The notes: a model not told the origin generated them from the letters alone. Shown: positions 48,413 through 57,487, numbered from the stretch's first letter. The stretch: 64,000 nt of DNA from an uncultured Pelagibacteraceae bacterium (GCA_902552985.1 CACDII010000006.1:1-64000); one strand, 5' to 3'. A program made the numbers and translations.

Positions 48413-49524
48413 TTTTTTGAAATCCATCCCCCACCAAGAACTTTGTCCCCTAGATCATCTTTTAAATAAAATACACAGGCTTGCCCAGGTGAAATACCAA
48501 ATTCATCCTCTAAAAGTTCTAAAGAAGCATTATTACCATTAAGTTTAACTTTTGATTTTAAAAGTTTTCCAGTGGACCTTATTTTAACCAAAATTTCTTT
48601 TTCAAAAATTTTTTTGTCACACAATAAGTTAATATCTCTTAGTATTATATTTTTTTTAATTAAATTTTTTTTTACACCAACTATAATTTCATTTAATTTG
48701 GGGTTTATATCAATTACGTACAAAGGTTCCTTTGCTGCTATTTTGATTCCTTTTCTTTGTCCAATTGTAAAATTAATTATACCATCGTGAACACCTAAAA
48801 CTTTTCCATTAACATCTTTTATATTTCCTTTTTTAAACGAGTTGGGTTTTAATTTTTTAATTACCGAAACATAATCACCATTAGGCACAAAACATATGTC
48901 TTGGCTATCAGGTTTGTCTGCTACATTTAAATTTAATTTTTTAGCGATTTCTCTAGTTTCTGATTTGAGCATTGCACCCAATGGAAATCGCAAATAATTT
49001 AATTGTTCTCTTGTCGTGTTAAATAAAAAATAACTTTGATCTCTATTTTTATCAATCGCTCTATACATGTTGGTAATTTTATTATTTGTAATACTTTTTA
49101 CATAATGGCCAGTTATAAGCGCATCAGCATTTAATTTTTTTGCTTCATCAAATAAATCATTAAACTTAACTGTTTTGTTGCATTGTATACAAGGTATTGG
49201 AGTTTCGCCTTTTAAATAACTTTCAACAAAATTATCAATCACTCCGTTTTTAAACTTATTTTGATAAAACAAAACTTTATGATTTATATTAAGTTGATGC
49301 GCTACTCTTTTAGCATCCATTATGTCTTGTCCAGAACAACATTGTTTAGATTTTGCAACTTCCTTGCTGTTATCATATAATTTAAGAGTTATACCTAAAA
49401 CTTTGTATCCTTCTTTTTTCATCATTCCTGCAACTGTAGATGAATCTACTCCACCTGACATGGCAACAACAACAAATGTGTCTTTTGGCTTTTTATCTAT
49501 ACCTAATGAGTTAATTCTTTTCAT
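48409..49524 (-). CDS. mnmA: tRNA-specific 2-thiouridylase
   Basis: Installs 2-thiouridine at wobble position 34 of Lys, Glu and Gln tRNAs, 371 residues. The PP-loop ATP motif is [18 protein letters not shown] near residue 18. The catalytic cysteine lies in [13 protein letters not shown] near residue 111 and its partner in [15 protein letters not shown] near residue 212. The tRNA-binding LITGHYVK segment is present. It is divergent from cysQ with a 42-base spacer. Confidence 0.95.
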   Translation of the reverse strand: MKRINSLGIDKKPKDTFVVVAMSGGVDSSTVAGMMKKEGYKVLGITLKLYDNSKEVAKSKQCCSGQDIMDAKRVAHQLNINHKVLFYQNKFKNGVIDNFVESYLKGETPIPCIQCNKTVKFNDLFDEAKKLNADALITGHYVKSITNNKITNMYRAIDKNRDQSYFLFNTTREQLNYLRFPLGAMLKSETREIAKKLNLNVADKPDSQDICFVPNGDYVSVIKKLKPNSFKKGNIKDVNGKVLGVHDGIINFTIGQRKGIKIAAKEPLYVIDINPKLNEIIVGVKKNLIKKNIILRDINLLCDKKIFEKEILVKIRSTGKLLKSKVKLNGNNASLELLEDEFGISPGQACVFYLKDDLGDKVLGGGWISKN

Positions 49525-49566
49525 ATTTTATGATATTTGTTTATAAATTTATTATAATTAAATTAA

Positions 49567-50337
49567 ATGCAAATAGAAGAATTAAAGAAAATAGTTCAAA
49601 ATTTAATAAGCACGTTTGAGGAAGCTGGAAACATTTCTTTAGAATTAAGAAAAAAAGGTTTAAAAAAAGAGCTTAAAGAAGATAATACACCCGTAACTAA
49701 TGGAGATATAGCTGTTAACGATATTTTATTAAAAAAAATTTCAGGCTTAACTCCTGGTATTCCTATAGTTTCTGAAGAAACATCGAAAAATAAAAATAAC
49801 AAAGATTTAAAAGATTTTTGGTTAATAGATCCGATAGATGGCACTTCCTCATATATTAATAACAAAGATGAATTTACAATTAATGCTGCTCTAATTATTA
49901 ATAAAAAACCAGTCGCTGGTATAATTAATGCTCCAGAAAAAGGTAGGCTATTTTATTCTTATGGTCATACTAAAAGTTTCGAATTAATTAATAATAAAGA
50001 AATAAAATTGTTTGATATTAAAAAAAAAGGAAATGAAATAACAGCAGTAACTTATTCCGATTCACCGAAGCCAGAAATATTAGAATTTCATAAAAAATTT
50101 AATGTAACCAAATTCCAAAAAATGAAAAGCTCACTAAAGTTTTGTGCTGTTGCTGCTGGTGAATTTGATTTGTATATTGCCGACGCTAGAGCTTGTGAAT
50201 GGGATATTGCAGCAGGTCACGCTATTCTTGAACATTCAGGAGGCTCCTTAAATGATTTTAATGGAAATGAAATAACTTATGGAAAACCAAATTTTAAAAA
50301 TTCCTCTCTAATAATAAAAAATAAAAATTTAGTTTAA
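49567..50337 (+). CDS. cysQ: 3'(2'),5'-bisphosphate nucleotidase (CysQ-like)
   Basis: A 256-residue Mg-dependent, lithium-sensitive-type phosphatase of the inositol monophosphatase superfamily. Metal-ligand motifs: PIVSEET near residue 63, DFWLIDPIDGTSSYIN near residue 84 (DPIDGT), and ACEWDIAAGHAILEHSGG near residue 217. CysQ removes toxic 3'-phosphoadenosine 5'-phosphate. Inositol monophosphatase is the alternative, but the PIVSEE form and overall length favour CysQ. Its stop overlaps the next small frame as TAATG. Confidence 0.87.
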   Translation: MQIEELKKIVQNLISTFEEAGNISLELRKKGLKKELKEDNTPVTNGDIAVNDILLKKISGLTPGIPIVSEETSKNKNNKDLKDFWLIDPIDGTSSYINNKDEFTINAALIINKKPVAGIINAPEKGRLFYSYGHTKSFELINNKEIKLFDIKKKGNEITAVTYSDSPKPEILEFHKKFNVTKFQKMKSSLKFCAVAAGEFDLYIADARACEWDIAAGHAILEHSGGSLNDFNGNEITYGKPNFKNSSLIIKNKNLV

Positions 50338-50477
50338 TGGACGAACAAATTAGAATCATATTAATTATAATCATTTCAGTATCGATTTTTGGATTAGTAA
50401 TTTTTGTAATCGTAAAAAATTTTATTAAAAATAAAATTTCATATTACTTAGATAAAAAAAATAAAAAATTAAAGTAA
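50337..50477 (+). CDS. 46-residue single-helix membrane peptide
   Basis: A short frame that begins in the cysQ stop codon (TAATG) and encodes 46 residues: a hydrophobic helix (IILIIIISVSIFGLVIFVIV) followed by a basic tail ending KKNKKLK. Translational coupling with cysQ and the membrane-plus-basic layout support it. It overlaps the end of the convergent recX by nine bases. No family is recognised. Confidence 0.5.
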   Translation: MDEQIRIILIIIISVSIFGLVIFVIVKNFIKNKISYYLDKKNKKLK

Positions 50478-51032
50478 ATTAATAATTTTTAAATAGTCAT
50501 CTTTATTAAGTTCCATTACTCTTTTTGAAATTTCAAAACTAAATCCATTTCTTGCAAGTATAGAAATATCTTTTTTATAAAATAAAGGTCTATTATCTTC
50601 TACTCTAGATGGGCCTATTCTTTTTTTTTTACATAATTTAATAGCTGAAAAAAAATCCTGATCTTCATTATTTTCATTAATTTTATCAATTGTTTCTTTA
50701 ATTTGTTTGTCTTTGATTCCTTTAGAAATTAAGTAATTTCTAATTTTATTTATCGAACTACCTCTCTGGATTAAACTTTTTGCTTTTGACTCTGAATAAA
50801 ATTTATCGCTAAGAAATTTAGATTTTTCCAAATCGTCCGTAACAACATCAATTAAATCTTTTATATCTTGTTTTTTTACTTTTTCAGTTTTTAATTTTAA
50901 ATATTTTTTTAATAAATATGTTTTTAACTGTTGTTTTGATGGAGCATATTTTTCTATATAGGAAAATGAGAATTTTCTCATTTCTTCTACTGTAGCTTCT
51001 AGGTTTTTTTTATTATTTTTAATAGGAATCAT
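50469..51032 (-). CDS. recX: Regulatory protein RecX
   Basis: A 187-residue all-helical protein of the RecX family, which caps RecA filaments and limits recombination. The family pattern of three-helix repeats is visible: FSYIEKYAPSKQQLKTYLLK near residue 24, the FYSESKAKSLIQRGSSINKI stretch near residue 80 (Ar-x-R-x3-G type), and ISKGIKDKQIKETI. A late RNGFSFEISKRVME segment fits the third repeat. No recA is present in the window. Confidence 0.83.
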   Translation of the reverse strand: MIPIKNNKKNLEATVEEMRKFSFSYIEKYAPSKQQLKTYLLKKYLKLKTEKVKKQDIKDLIDVVTDDLEKSKFLSDKFYSESKAKSLIQRGSSINKIRNYLISKGIKDKQIKETIDKINENNEDQDFFSAIKLCKKKRIGPSRVEDNRPLFYKKDISILARNGFSFEISKRVMELNKDDYLKIINLL

Positions 51033-51061
51033 GGTACTTTTTAATATAATATACTTTATTT

Positions 51062-51535
51062 ATGGTCGAAGAAATTTATACATATTTTACAATTGAAATG
51101 ATCTATCTATGGTTGAACATTGGAGTTTTACCTTTTTGGTTCATGCTAATTTTTTTTCCACAATCAAAAATATGTAAAATTTTTATTTCTTCAATTTTTC
51201 CAACTTTTATATTTACCACAATATATTGCTATCTGATTTATACAATTTTTAAAAGTGGTTATAATTTTTTAAATAATTTTAATTTATATTTCGGTATTAA
51301 TGATCTCGTTGCATTATTTTCCGACGATTCATTTTTAATATTGTTCTGGATACATTTTTTAGCAATTAATTTATTTTGTGGAAGTTGGATTGCGCATGAC
51401 TGCCAAAAATTTGGTATTTCAAAATTTTTAGTTTTTATTCCTTTGATTGTAACTTATTTTATTGGACCCTTAGGTATTTTTTTATACTGGATTATAAGAA
51501 TTTTTTATGCCAAAAAAATTAATCTTTTCGATTAA
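51062..51535 (+). CDS. ABA4-like (DUF4281) membrane protein
   Basis: A 157-residue protein with four helices. It follows the ABA4-like pattern: PFWFMLIFFPQSK near residue 24, a middle motif with GINDLVALFSDDSF near residue 80, then WIHFLAINLFCGSWIAHDCQ near residue 97 and a final IGPLGIFLYWIIR. Plant ABA4 is needed for neoxanthin formation; the bacterial role is not established. It is divergent from recX with a 29-base spacer and converges with the rhodanese gene, overlapping by four bases. Confidence 0.75.
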   Translation: MVEEIYTYFTIEMIYLWLNIGVLPFWFMLIFFPQSKICKIFISSIFPTFIFTTIYCYLIYTIFKSGYNFLNNFNLYFGINDLVALFSDDSFLILFWIHFLAINLFCGSWIAHDCQKFGISKFLVFIPLIVTYFIGPLGIFLYWIIRIFYAKKINLFD

Positions 51536-51915
51536 ATTACTTTAAAACCTGATTGTTCCATTAGCCCAAATCCACCTTCAACATGTGATACATTGTTAAA
51601 ACCCATTTCCTGTAGAGACTTTGCCGCAAGTGCAGATCTAGCTCCACCAGCACAAAATAATACAATTTCTTTACTTAAATCCAGATTGTTATTTTGAACA
51701 AAAACACTCTCTGGATGGATAGAAAACTCTAACATTCCTCTAGGTATAGGAAAAGAATTTTCAATCCTTCCTTGCTTCTCAAGCTCTATTTCTTCTCTAA
51801 TATCTATTAAATGGCATTTATTTTCGTTATTTAATTTTAAAGCTTCATCTGGAGAAATGGTTTTTACCGTTTTTATGGCTTCAGCAACTAGAGTTTGTGG
51901 TGATTTAATAGTCAT
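51532..51915 (-). CDS. Single-domain rhodanese-like sulfurtransferase
   Basis: A 127-residue protein with one rhodanese domain. CDC25-like and rhodanese motifs are visible: CHLIDIREEIELEKQGRIEN near residue 34 and the active-site loop VLFCAGGARSALAAKSL near residue 85, in which cysteine 88 is the predicted persulfide carrier. The loop CAGGARS matches thiosulfate or protein-persulfide sulfurtransferases. The substrate is unknown. Confidence 0.85.
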   Translation of the reverse strand: MTIKSPQTLVAEAIKTVKTISPDEALKLNNENKCHLIDIREEIELEKQGRIENSFPIPRGMLEFSIHPESVFVQNNNLDLSKEIVLFCAGGARSALAAKSLQEMGFNNVSHVEGGFGLMEQSGFKVI

Positions 51916-51947
51916 AATATTGTAAATAATTTATTATAAACAATATA

Positions 51948-52937
51948 ATGAAAAAAAACATCATAAAAAACTTATTCATTAAATTTTCAAGAATTTTAGG
52001 ATACGAAATTATTGATCAAAATAGATTTGTATCTCCAACGCTTAATAAAGAACTTAACAAAGATTTATCAATCCTAAATGATAAATCTATTATACTTCCC
52101 TTGGGTGAAGTTAAAATATCAAGAAAAATTAAATCTATACTGATTTTGTTCAGAACAAATAGCAATGTAGAAATTTGGGATCAAAATAAAAAACGACTTT
52201 TTGAATTACCTAAAATTGATTATACGTTAAGATCATTAAATTCACTAATAAAATCAATTAGTTTTTGTAAAATTAAATATCCCGCTCTTAAAATTAAATT
52301 AATTATTGTTGATGACAAAACTGATGAAACCAACTTAAACAAAATTAAAAATTTAATAAATAAAACTGATATAAATATAGTTTTTTCTAAAGTTGAACAT
52401 GAAAAATATAGAACAATAATAAAAAAACAAAAAAATGATGAAACTTATTCTAATCTTGCAAGTTTGCTTTGCTCCTATGAAATTGCTAAGGAAAAAACTG
52501 ATGATTTAGTCTTTTTTGTTGAAGACGATTATGTTCATTTTGAACCTATGATGGAAGAAATGATTGCTTCTTATGAAAGAGTATCTTCTCAATTAAATAG
52601 AGACTTTTTTATGTGTCCGGCTGATTACCCTTATTTATATATGAATAATGAAAAAACCAACGTTTTAATTGGGAATAAAAGACACTGGAGAACAGTAAAT
52701 CAAACATTGTGTACATTCATGACAAGTAAGAAATTTATAAATAAGTATTGGGATAATTTTTACAAAACTTGCTTGGACCGAAATGATCCTTTCGAAAAAT
52801 ATATTAATGAAATTTATAAGAGTGAAATTTGTATCTCACCTCTAAAAAGTTTATCGATACATTTCACAAATATTAATTCTAGCTACGGTTTATCACCTTT
52901 TATCGATTATAAAAAATTGTGGGATGAAAATGAATAA
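51948..52937 (+). CDS. Glycosyltransferase-like protein (GT-A type)
   Basis: A 329-residue cytoplasmic protein without membrane helices. A Rossmann-like pattern appears in YPALKIKLIIVDDKTDETNL near residue 110 and an acidic DxD-type motif in VFFVEDDYVHFEPMMEEM near residue 189. Together these suggest a GT-A nucleotide-sugar glycosyltransferase. A conserved-looking CPADYPYLYM segment and a late HFTNINSSYG histidine follow. No other envelope sugar genes are adjacent, so the acceptor is unknown. Confidence 0.6.
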   Translation: MKKNIIKNLFIKFSRILGYEIIDQNRFVSPTLNKELNKDLSILNDKSIILPLGEVKISRKIKSILILFRTNSNVEIWDQNKKRLFELPKIDYTLRSLNSLIKSISFCKIKYPALKIKLIIVDDKTDETNLNKIKNLINKTDINIVFSKVEHEKYRTIIKKQKNDETYSNLASLLCSYEIAKEKTDDLVFFVEDDYVHFEPMMEEMIASYERVSSQLNRDFFMCPADYPYLYMNNEKTNVLIGNKRHWRTVNQTLCTFMTSKKFINKYWDNFYKTCLDRNDPFEKYINEIYKSEICISPLKSLSIHFTNINSSYGLSPFIDYKKLWDENE

Positions 52938-52940
52938 ACT

Positions 52941-52983
52941 CTAAAACCTTTCTTATAAAGGATACAAAGAAGAAAGGTTTTAG
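52941..52983. terminator. Long hairpin after the glycosyltransferase gene
   Basis: A perfect 14-base-pair inverted repeat, CTAAAACCTTTCTT with AAGAAAGGTTTTAG, and a 15-base loop, starting just after the glycosyltransferase stop codon. It lies between two convergent genes and can end transcription from the left. It lacks a clean U-tract on either strand, so it may act as a 3' stabiliser. Confidence 0.65.
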
Positions 52984-52993
52984 AATTTTAGTA

Positions 52994-53035
52994 AGAGGCT
53001 TTCCTAGACCATGAAAGGGGGGAAGAAAAGCCTCT
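52994..53035. terminator. Second hairpin, after the amt gene
   Basis: An inverted repeat with a nine-base-pair stem, AGAGGCTTT with AAAGCCTCT, lying 23 bases after the amt stop codon (minus strand). The loop is 24 bases and includes a run of G. With the neighbouring 52,941 hairpin it forms a back-to-back pair between convergent genes. Confidence 0.55.
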
Positions 53036-53058
53036 CTATCATATTGTTATATGATTCC

Positions 53059-54360
53059 TTAATCTCTGATAGCGTAAGCTATTACGCCTGTTTCAGTTAC
53101 GTCAGTACCTTTAGTCTCACCTTCTTTACTTAATCTAATACCAATCGTAGCTTTCATAATTGTCCATATGATGTAAGCAACTACAAACACAAATACGTTA
53201 ACTGATACAACACCAATTAATTGAGTGCTGAATGAAGTATCTGGATTTGTAATTGGAACTGCTAAAGTTCCCCAGATTCCTGCAAACAAATGCGCAGGTA
53301 TAGCACCAACCACATCATCAATTTTTACTGAAAATAAAAACTTAGTACCAAAAACAACAATTACACCTCCAATACCACCAATTAATATAGCTGCAAACGG
53401 TGAAGGCATTAATGGTTCAGCTGTGATCGCTACTAATCCACCAATACATCCATTAAGCATTTGTATAACATCAGTTTTTCCAAATCCTAATCTAGTAACA
53501 AAAGCTGCTGCCATTACACCACCAGCTCCTGCTAAAAATGTATTTATAAAGATTGTAGAAACTGCAATAGCATCATTCGCTGTACCCATTGCAAGTTGTG
53601 AACCACCATTAAATCCAAACCAACCTAACCATAAAATAAATATTCCTATTGTTATAAGTGGAATTGATGAGGCTGCAAAAGGTTTCATAGGAGCTGGAGC
53701 ACCAGATTTTGTAAATCTTCCTAATCTAGGTCCTAAAATCATTGCACCTGCTAGTGCTGCCGCACCACCTGTTGAGTGAACAAGTGTAGATCCTGCAAAA
53801 TCTGAGAAACCAATTGTAGCTAACCATCCACCTCCCCATTGCCATCCCATTACGATTGGATATATAATTCCTGATAAAATCGCTGCAAATAAGAAAAATG
53901 GCCATAATTTAATCCTTTCGGCCAACGTACCTGATACAATAGATACTGTTGTTGCACAAAATACCATTTGGAAATACCAATCAGATCCATCTGAATAACC
54001 GGTATCTACTGCACTAGAATCAGACCATGGTGTGAAACTACCAATATAACCGCCCTCTGGAATTCCATACGCAAGATTATATCCAACCATCCAGAACATA
54101 ATTCCAGCTATTGAAAATAGTCCAATATTTTTTGCACAAATTACTGATACACTTTTTGATGTAACACTTCCTGCTTCTAGCATTGCAAAACCAGCAGCCA
54201 TAAACATGACTAAAAATCCGCAAATCAAGAATAAAAGCGTATTAAAAATAAATCCAACTTCTGCAGAAACTGTTGTTTCTGCATAACCAGCACTTGTCAT
54301 ATTTAATAAGAAAAATAAACTCACTAAAGGACCAGCTAGTTTTTTAAAATGTTTTTTCAT
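53059..54360 (-). CDS. amt: Ammonium transporter (Amt)
   Basis: Inner-membrane ammonium channel of 433 residues. An N-terminal signal-like segment ends TSAGYAETTVSAE, after which 11 helices follow. The Amt signature is visible as FAGSTLVHSTGGAAALAGAM near residue 186, containing the conserved pore histidine; the second pore histidine is expected in VVGAIPAHLFAGIWGTLAVP near residue 350. The start is preceded by GGAGGATTT. No glnK is adjacent. It carries the only ammonium uptake gene in the window. Confidence 0.95.
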   Translation of the reverse strand: MKKHFKKLAGPLVSLFFLLNMTSAGYAETTVSAEVGFIFNTLLFLICGFLVMFMAAGFAMLEAGSVTSKSVSVICAKNIGLFSIAGIMFWMVGYNLAYGIPEGGYIGSFTPWSDSSAVDTGYSDGSDWYFQMVFCATTVSIVSGTLAERIKLWPFFLFAAILSGIIYPIVMGWQWGGGWLATIGFSDFAGSTLVHSTGGAAALAGAMILGPRLGRFTKSGAPAPMKPFAASSIPLITIGIFILWLGWFGFNGGSQLAMGTANDAIAVSTIFINTFLAGAGGVMAAAFVTRLGFGKTDVIQMLNGCIGGLVAITAEPLMPSPFAAILIGGIGGVIVVFGTKFLFSVKIDDVVGAIPAHLFAGIWGTLAVPITNPDTSFSTQLIGVVSVNVFVFVVAYIIWTIMKATIGIRLSKEGETKGTDVTETGVIAYAIRD

Positions 54361-54426
54361 AAATCCTCCAAATAATTATTTTTTATATTTATGAAAATTT
54401 TTAACCACTGCTGATAGGGAAAAATA

Positions 54427-54446
54427 GATATGCAGGATATGCATAT
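54427..54446. repeat. Tandem GATATGCA motif upstream of amt
   Basis: GATATGCA occurs twice, separated by one base, and the second copy extends into the palindrome ATATGCATAT. The pair lies about 70 to 85 bases upstream of the amt start. It could be an operator for a nitrogen regulator, but it does not match the classical NtrC box, so function is open. Confidence 0.35.
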
Positions 54447-54449
54447 AGT

Positions 54450-54485
54450 AACAGCCTTATTACATATTTCTGTAATAAGGCTGTT
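54450..54485 (-). terminator. Perfect 15-bp hairpin after hupB
   Basis: AACAGCCTTATTACA and TGTAATAAGGCTGTT form a perfect 15-base-pair stem with a six-base loop, ten bases after the HU stop codon. No U-tract follows on the minus strand, so it may be a terminator that depends on other factors or a processing/stability element at the hupB mRNA end. Confidence 0.7.
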
Positions 54486-54495
54486 AAAACTTAAG

Positions 54496-54771
54496 TTATT
54501 TATTGAAGATTTCTTTAAGTGCTTTTGCGGGTAAAAATTTTACTTTTTGTGAAGCTGCAATTTGGATTTGTTCCCCAGTTCTCGGATTTCGTCCAATTCG
54601 AGCTTTTCTTTTAGCAACTTTGTAAGTGCCAAAACCTGCAATTTTCACTGAATCATCATTTTTTAATGCATCTAAAATTGTGTTGGTAATAGTATCAAAA
54701 GTACGCTCAGCGTCAGCTTTGCTTTGATTCAAGGAACCAGCCAATTTAGCTACTAATTGTTTTTTGTTCAT
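54496..54771 (-). CDS. hup: HU family DNA-binding protein
   Basis: A 91-residue nucleoid protein. It opens MNKKQLVAKLAGSLNQSKAD, and the family signature GFGTYKVAKRKARIGRNPRT near residue 47 includes the proline at the tip of the DNA-bending arm. It is a single-copy-type HU, with a GGAG ribosome binding site upstream. The 148-base spacer to rseP includes the palindrome CACAATATATTGTG (54,860-54,873) and a DnaA-box-like AGTGGATAA (54,839-54,847). Confidence 0.95.
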   Translation of the reverse strand: MNKKQLVAKLAGSLNQSKADAERTFDTITNTILDALKNDDSVKIAGFGTYKVAKRKARIGRNPRTGEQIQIAASQKVKFLPAKALKEIFNK

Positions 54772-54859
54772 TTTAGCTCCGGTTTTAAAGGTTATTTTTC
54801 ATATTTAACAAAATCGTTGATAATTCAAGCTTTTTTTTAGTGGATAACTTTCTTTTCCC

Positions 54860-54873
54860 CACAATATATTGTG
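54860..54873. promoter_or_regulatory. 14-base perfect palindrome in the hup-rseP spacer
   Basis: CACAATATATTGTG is a perfect palindrome, 89 bases upstream of the HU start and 46 bases after the rseP stop on the same strand. It may be a regulator site for hup or part of the rseP transcript end. No known operator was matched. Confidence 0.3.
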
Positions 54874-54919
54874 TTAAAAAACATTGATTTTATTGATTAA
54901 TTTAAGGACTAAAAACCCC

Positions 54920-56029
54920 TTAAAATAAGCCTAAATCTTTAAGATCATTAAAAGTTGCAAAAAACATTAGTGATAATAGTAAAAACATTCCGATTCGAAA
55001 GAAGCCTTCTTGAGTTTTTTGGCTTAAAGGTCGTCCTAAAATTTTTTCGAAACCATAAAACATTAAGTGTCCTCCATCTAATAGCGGAATTGGAAACAAA
55101 TTAATTAAACCTAAACTAATTGAAATGTAAGCCATTATATTTAAAAAAGGAATAATTCCAAATTCAGCAACTTGTCCTGTTATTTTTGCTATTCTAATTG
55201 GTCCTCCTAATTGAGAACTATCACCTTTTCCTACCAACATTGAACCTAAGTATTTAAGGGTAGATGATGATACAAAATATACTTCCTTTATAGAGTGATA
55301 AAGTGCTTTTCCTGGTCCTAATTTTACGTGTTTAATTTCGTTATTATATGGAATTAATTTAATTCCAATCATCCTTTTATTAACTTTGTTGCCAAGGTTG
55401 TCTACAGACTCAACGATATTGGGTTTAATCTTAAGCAAAATATCTTGTTCATATCTTGAAACTTTAAAATCAATAAATTCAGAAGTTGACATAGTTATTA
55501 ATTTTGAAACATCTAATATACTTTTTACTTTTGTGCCGTCGATTTCCAGAATTATATCATTTTTCATAAGTCCAGCTACATGAGCTGGGCTGTCTTTTTG
55601 AACTTCATTAATTACAGCAGGTGTAAAATCTTTTCCTATAAACATATATATTGAAGCAAAAATAAAGACTGCTAAAAGAAAATTTGCTAATGGTCCACCA
55701 AAAACAATTAAAGATCTTTGATATAAAGGTTTCAAAATAAACAATTTTTTTTGGTCTTCTTCTTTATATTTCTTTAATATTTTTTCTTGGTCACTTTGAG
55801 AAAATACGTTTCTATCACCGAAAAATTTAACATAACCTCCTAGAGGCAGTAAGCAAATCTTCCATCTTGTTCCTGATTTATCATTCCATCCAAATAATTC
55901 TTTTCCAAAACCTATGGAAAAATCTGTAACACCCACACCATATTTTTTTGCAAAATAATAGTGACCATATTCATGAATAAAAACCACTACAAGTATAAGC
56001 ACTAAAAAAGGAATCAAGGTATTCATCAT
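54920..56029 (-). CDS. rseP: RIP zinc metalloprotease RseP (site-2 protease)
   Basis: Intramembrane protease that cleaves membrane-bound regulators such as anti-sigma factors, 369 residues. The HExxH zinc motif appears in VFIHEYGHYYFAKKYG near residue 18. A PDZ domain spans about residues 130-215, with VNEVQKDSPAHVAGLMKNDI (PDZ GLxxGD-like). The second zinc motif is in LLDGGHLMFYG near residue 320 (LDG form). The start may be the first or second of two adjacent ATGs. No bamA, cdsA or dxr, its usual neighbours, is next to it. Confidence 0.94.
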   Translation of the reverse strand: MMNTLIPFLVLILVVVFIHEYGHYYFAKKYGVGVTDFSIGFGKELFGWNDKSGTRWKICLLPLGGYVKFFGDRNVFSQSDQEKILKKYKEEDQKKLFILKPLYQRSLIVFGGPLANFLLAVFIFASIYMFIGKDFTPAVINEVQKDSPAHVAGLMKNDIILEIDGTKVKSILDVSKLITMSTSEFIDFKVSRYEQDILLKIKPNIVESVDNLGNKVNKRMIGIKLIPYNNEIKHVKLGPGKALYHSIKEVYFVSSSTLKYLGSMLVGKGDSSQLGGPIRIAKITGQVAEFGIIPFLNIMAYISISLGLINLFPIPLLDGGHLMFYGFEKILGRPLSQKTQEGFFRIGMFLLLSLMFFATFNDLKDLGLF

Positions 56030-56047
56030 TAATATATAATAGTCATT

Positions 56048-57484
56048 TTATTTTAATTTCCAAGTCAGAACAGGTGCAAAAGTTGCAACTAAAAAAGAAA
56101 AAAATAACAAAGATTGAGATACCATTGCTGGAAATAAATCAGTCGAAAACAATATTCCTACTAATATTGATTTTGAAAAGTCTGGACTAGGAAATAGTAA
56201 AAATCCACAAATTAATCCAACTATAATTGAAACATAAGCATTTTTTTCATTAATATTTTTATTATAAAAGCTATAAAAAATAGTTAATACAAAGGCGCAA
56301 CAAAGTAAATCAGCTAATAAAAATAGATATAAAATATCAAATCCTTTAGATGCAACAATGAATGAAATTAAAGATAAAAATAAAATTAAATATTTAGAAA
56401 AATTTAAATAATTTATTTTTTTATTTATATTAAATGTTGCCTTGCCATCAACAACAATTAAGCTTGATATTGCATTTACTAAAGTATCTACAGTAGAAAT
56501 TGTTAATGCCAAACCAAGTATAATTATAAGTAAAGATAAAAATTCTGATTTTTCTTTGAGCAATAAGCTAAAAAATCCAAGATCGGGCCTAATTGTTGGA
56601 TTAATTGAAAAAGCTACCATTCCTGTGAAACCCATATAAAAAATTACTGGTATAATTACAAAAAAAGAAATGATTAGACTTTTTTTTAATGTTTCAAAAT
56701 TTTTTGCTGCATAAACGCGTTGCCAATTACCTTGATGAAATAAATTAGTTGCAGCTACAGCGATAAAAAAAGTTAAACCAGCTGTATAATTAGGTATGTA
56801 AGATGGACTTAAAAGATGTGGGTTTTTTTGATTTATAAATTCAAAAGAAAATTTATTTCCTATAAAAGAAGTTATTAGTAATAAAGATAATAACAAAAGA
56901 ACTACTATAACAGCCATTTGAATATTATCAGTAAATATAGAAGCTCTTAACCCTCCGTATAAAGTATAAATTAATGTGGAGATTAAAACAATAAATGCTG
57001 TGATCCAAAGTTCAGTACCAGAAATATAATTAATTAAAACCGCTATTGCTGTAACTTCTGCACATAAGAAAATGAACATATAAAAAATTGTCATTAACAA
57101 GATTAGTTTAAATAAATTTTTTCCAAACTTTTTTCGCATAAACTCAATTAAAGATGATCCTTTAGGAAATTCTTTTCTAATTTTTTTTCCTAAATAAATT
57201 AAAAAAAACATTGGGAACGCTGTACCTAATGAATAGCCAATTACAGCGCCGATTCCTCCCCACGTTGCAGCAGAAGTTGGGCCAAATAGAATCCAAGCAC
57301 CTAGTGCTGATGCAGTTAAACTTGTGGTTAGAGAAAATAATCCAACATTTCTATTTGCCGTTAAATAGTTATTTAAACCTTGATATTTTTTTGAATGATA
57401 CAGGCCTAAAAGTACAAATATTAAACTTATAATAATGACTAATATTAACGATGAAGATTTACTTAGAAAATATATTTTATCCAT
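56048..57484 (-). CDS. thiV: Sodium:solute symporter, thiamine-precursor type (ThiV-like)
   Basis: A 478-residue transporter of the sodium:solute symporter family with 13 to 14 helices. Family pattern: LSLTTSLTASALGAWILFG near the N-terminus, GSSLIEFMRKKFG near residue 107, and TLYGGLRASIFTDNIQMAV near residue 172. A TPP riboswitch immediately upstream indicates control by thiamine diphosphate, which fits the thiV gene known in SAR11 for uptake of a pyrimidine precursor of thiamine. Without the riboswitch it would be an unspecific SSS transporter. Confidence 0.85.
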   Translation of the reverse strand: MDKIYFLSKSSSLILVIIISLIFVLLGLYHSKKYQGLNNYLTANRNVGLFSLTTSLTASALGAWILFGPTSAATWGGIGAVIGYSLGTAFPMFFLIYLGKKIRKEFPKGSSLIEFMRKKFGKNLFKLILLMTIFYMFIFLCAEVTAIAVLINYISGTELWITAFIVLISTLIYTLYGGLRASIFTDNIQMAVIVVLLLLSLLLITSFIGNKFSFEFINQKNPHLLSPSYIPNYTAGLTFFIAVAATNLFHQGNWQRVYAAKNFETLKKSLIISFFVIIPVIFYMGFTGMVAFSINPTIRPDLGFFSLLLKEKSEFLSLLIIILGLALTISTVDTLVNAISSLIVVDGKATFNINKKINYLNFSKYLILFLSLISFIVASKGFDILYLFLLADLLCCAFVLTIFYSFYNKNINEKNAYVSIIVGLICGFLLFPSPDFSKSILVGILFSTDLFPAMVSQSLLFFSFLVATFAPVLTWKLK

Positions 57485-57487
57485 TAT

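Noticed and set aside
53225-53779. 184-codon open frame on the plus strand inside amt
   Set aside because: It is antisense to a well-recognised ammonium transporter and has a proline/isoleucine-rich composition typical of a mirrored membrane gene.
56048-57484. Calling the SSS transporter a proline or pantothenate permease
   Set aside because: The TPP riboswitch directly upstream fits thiamine-precursor uptake better.
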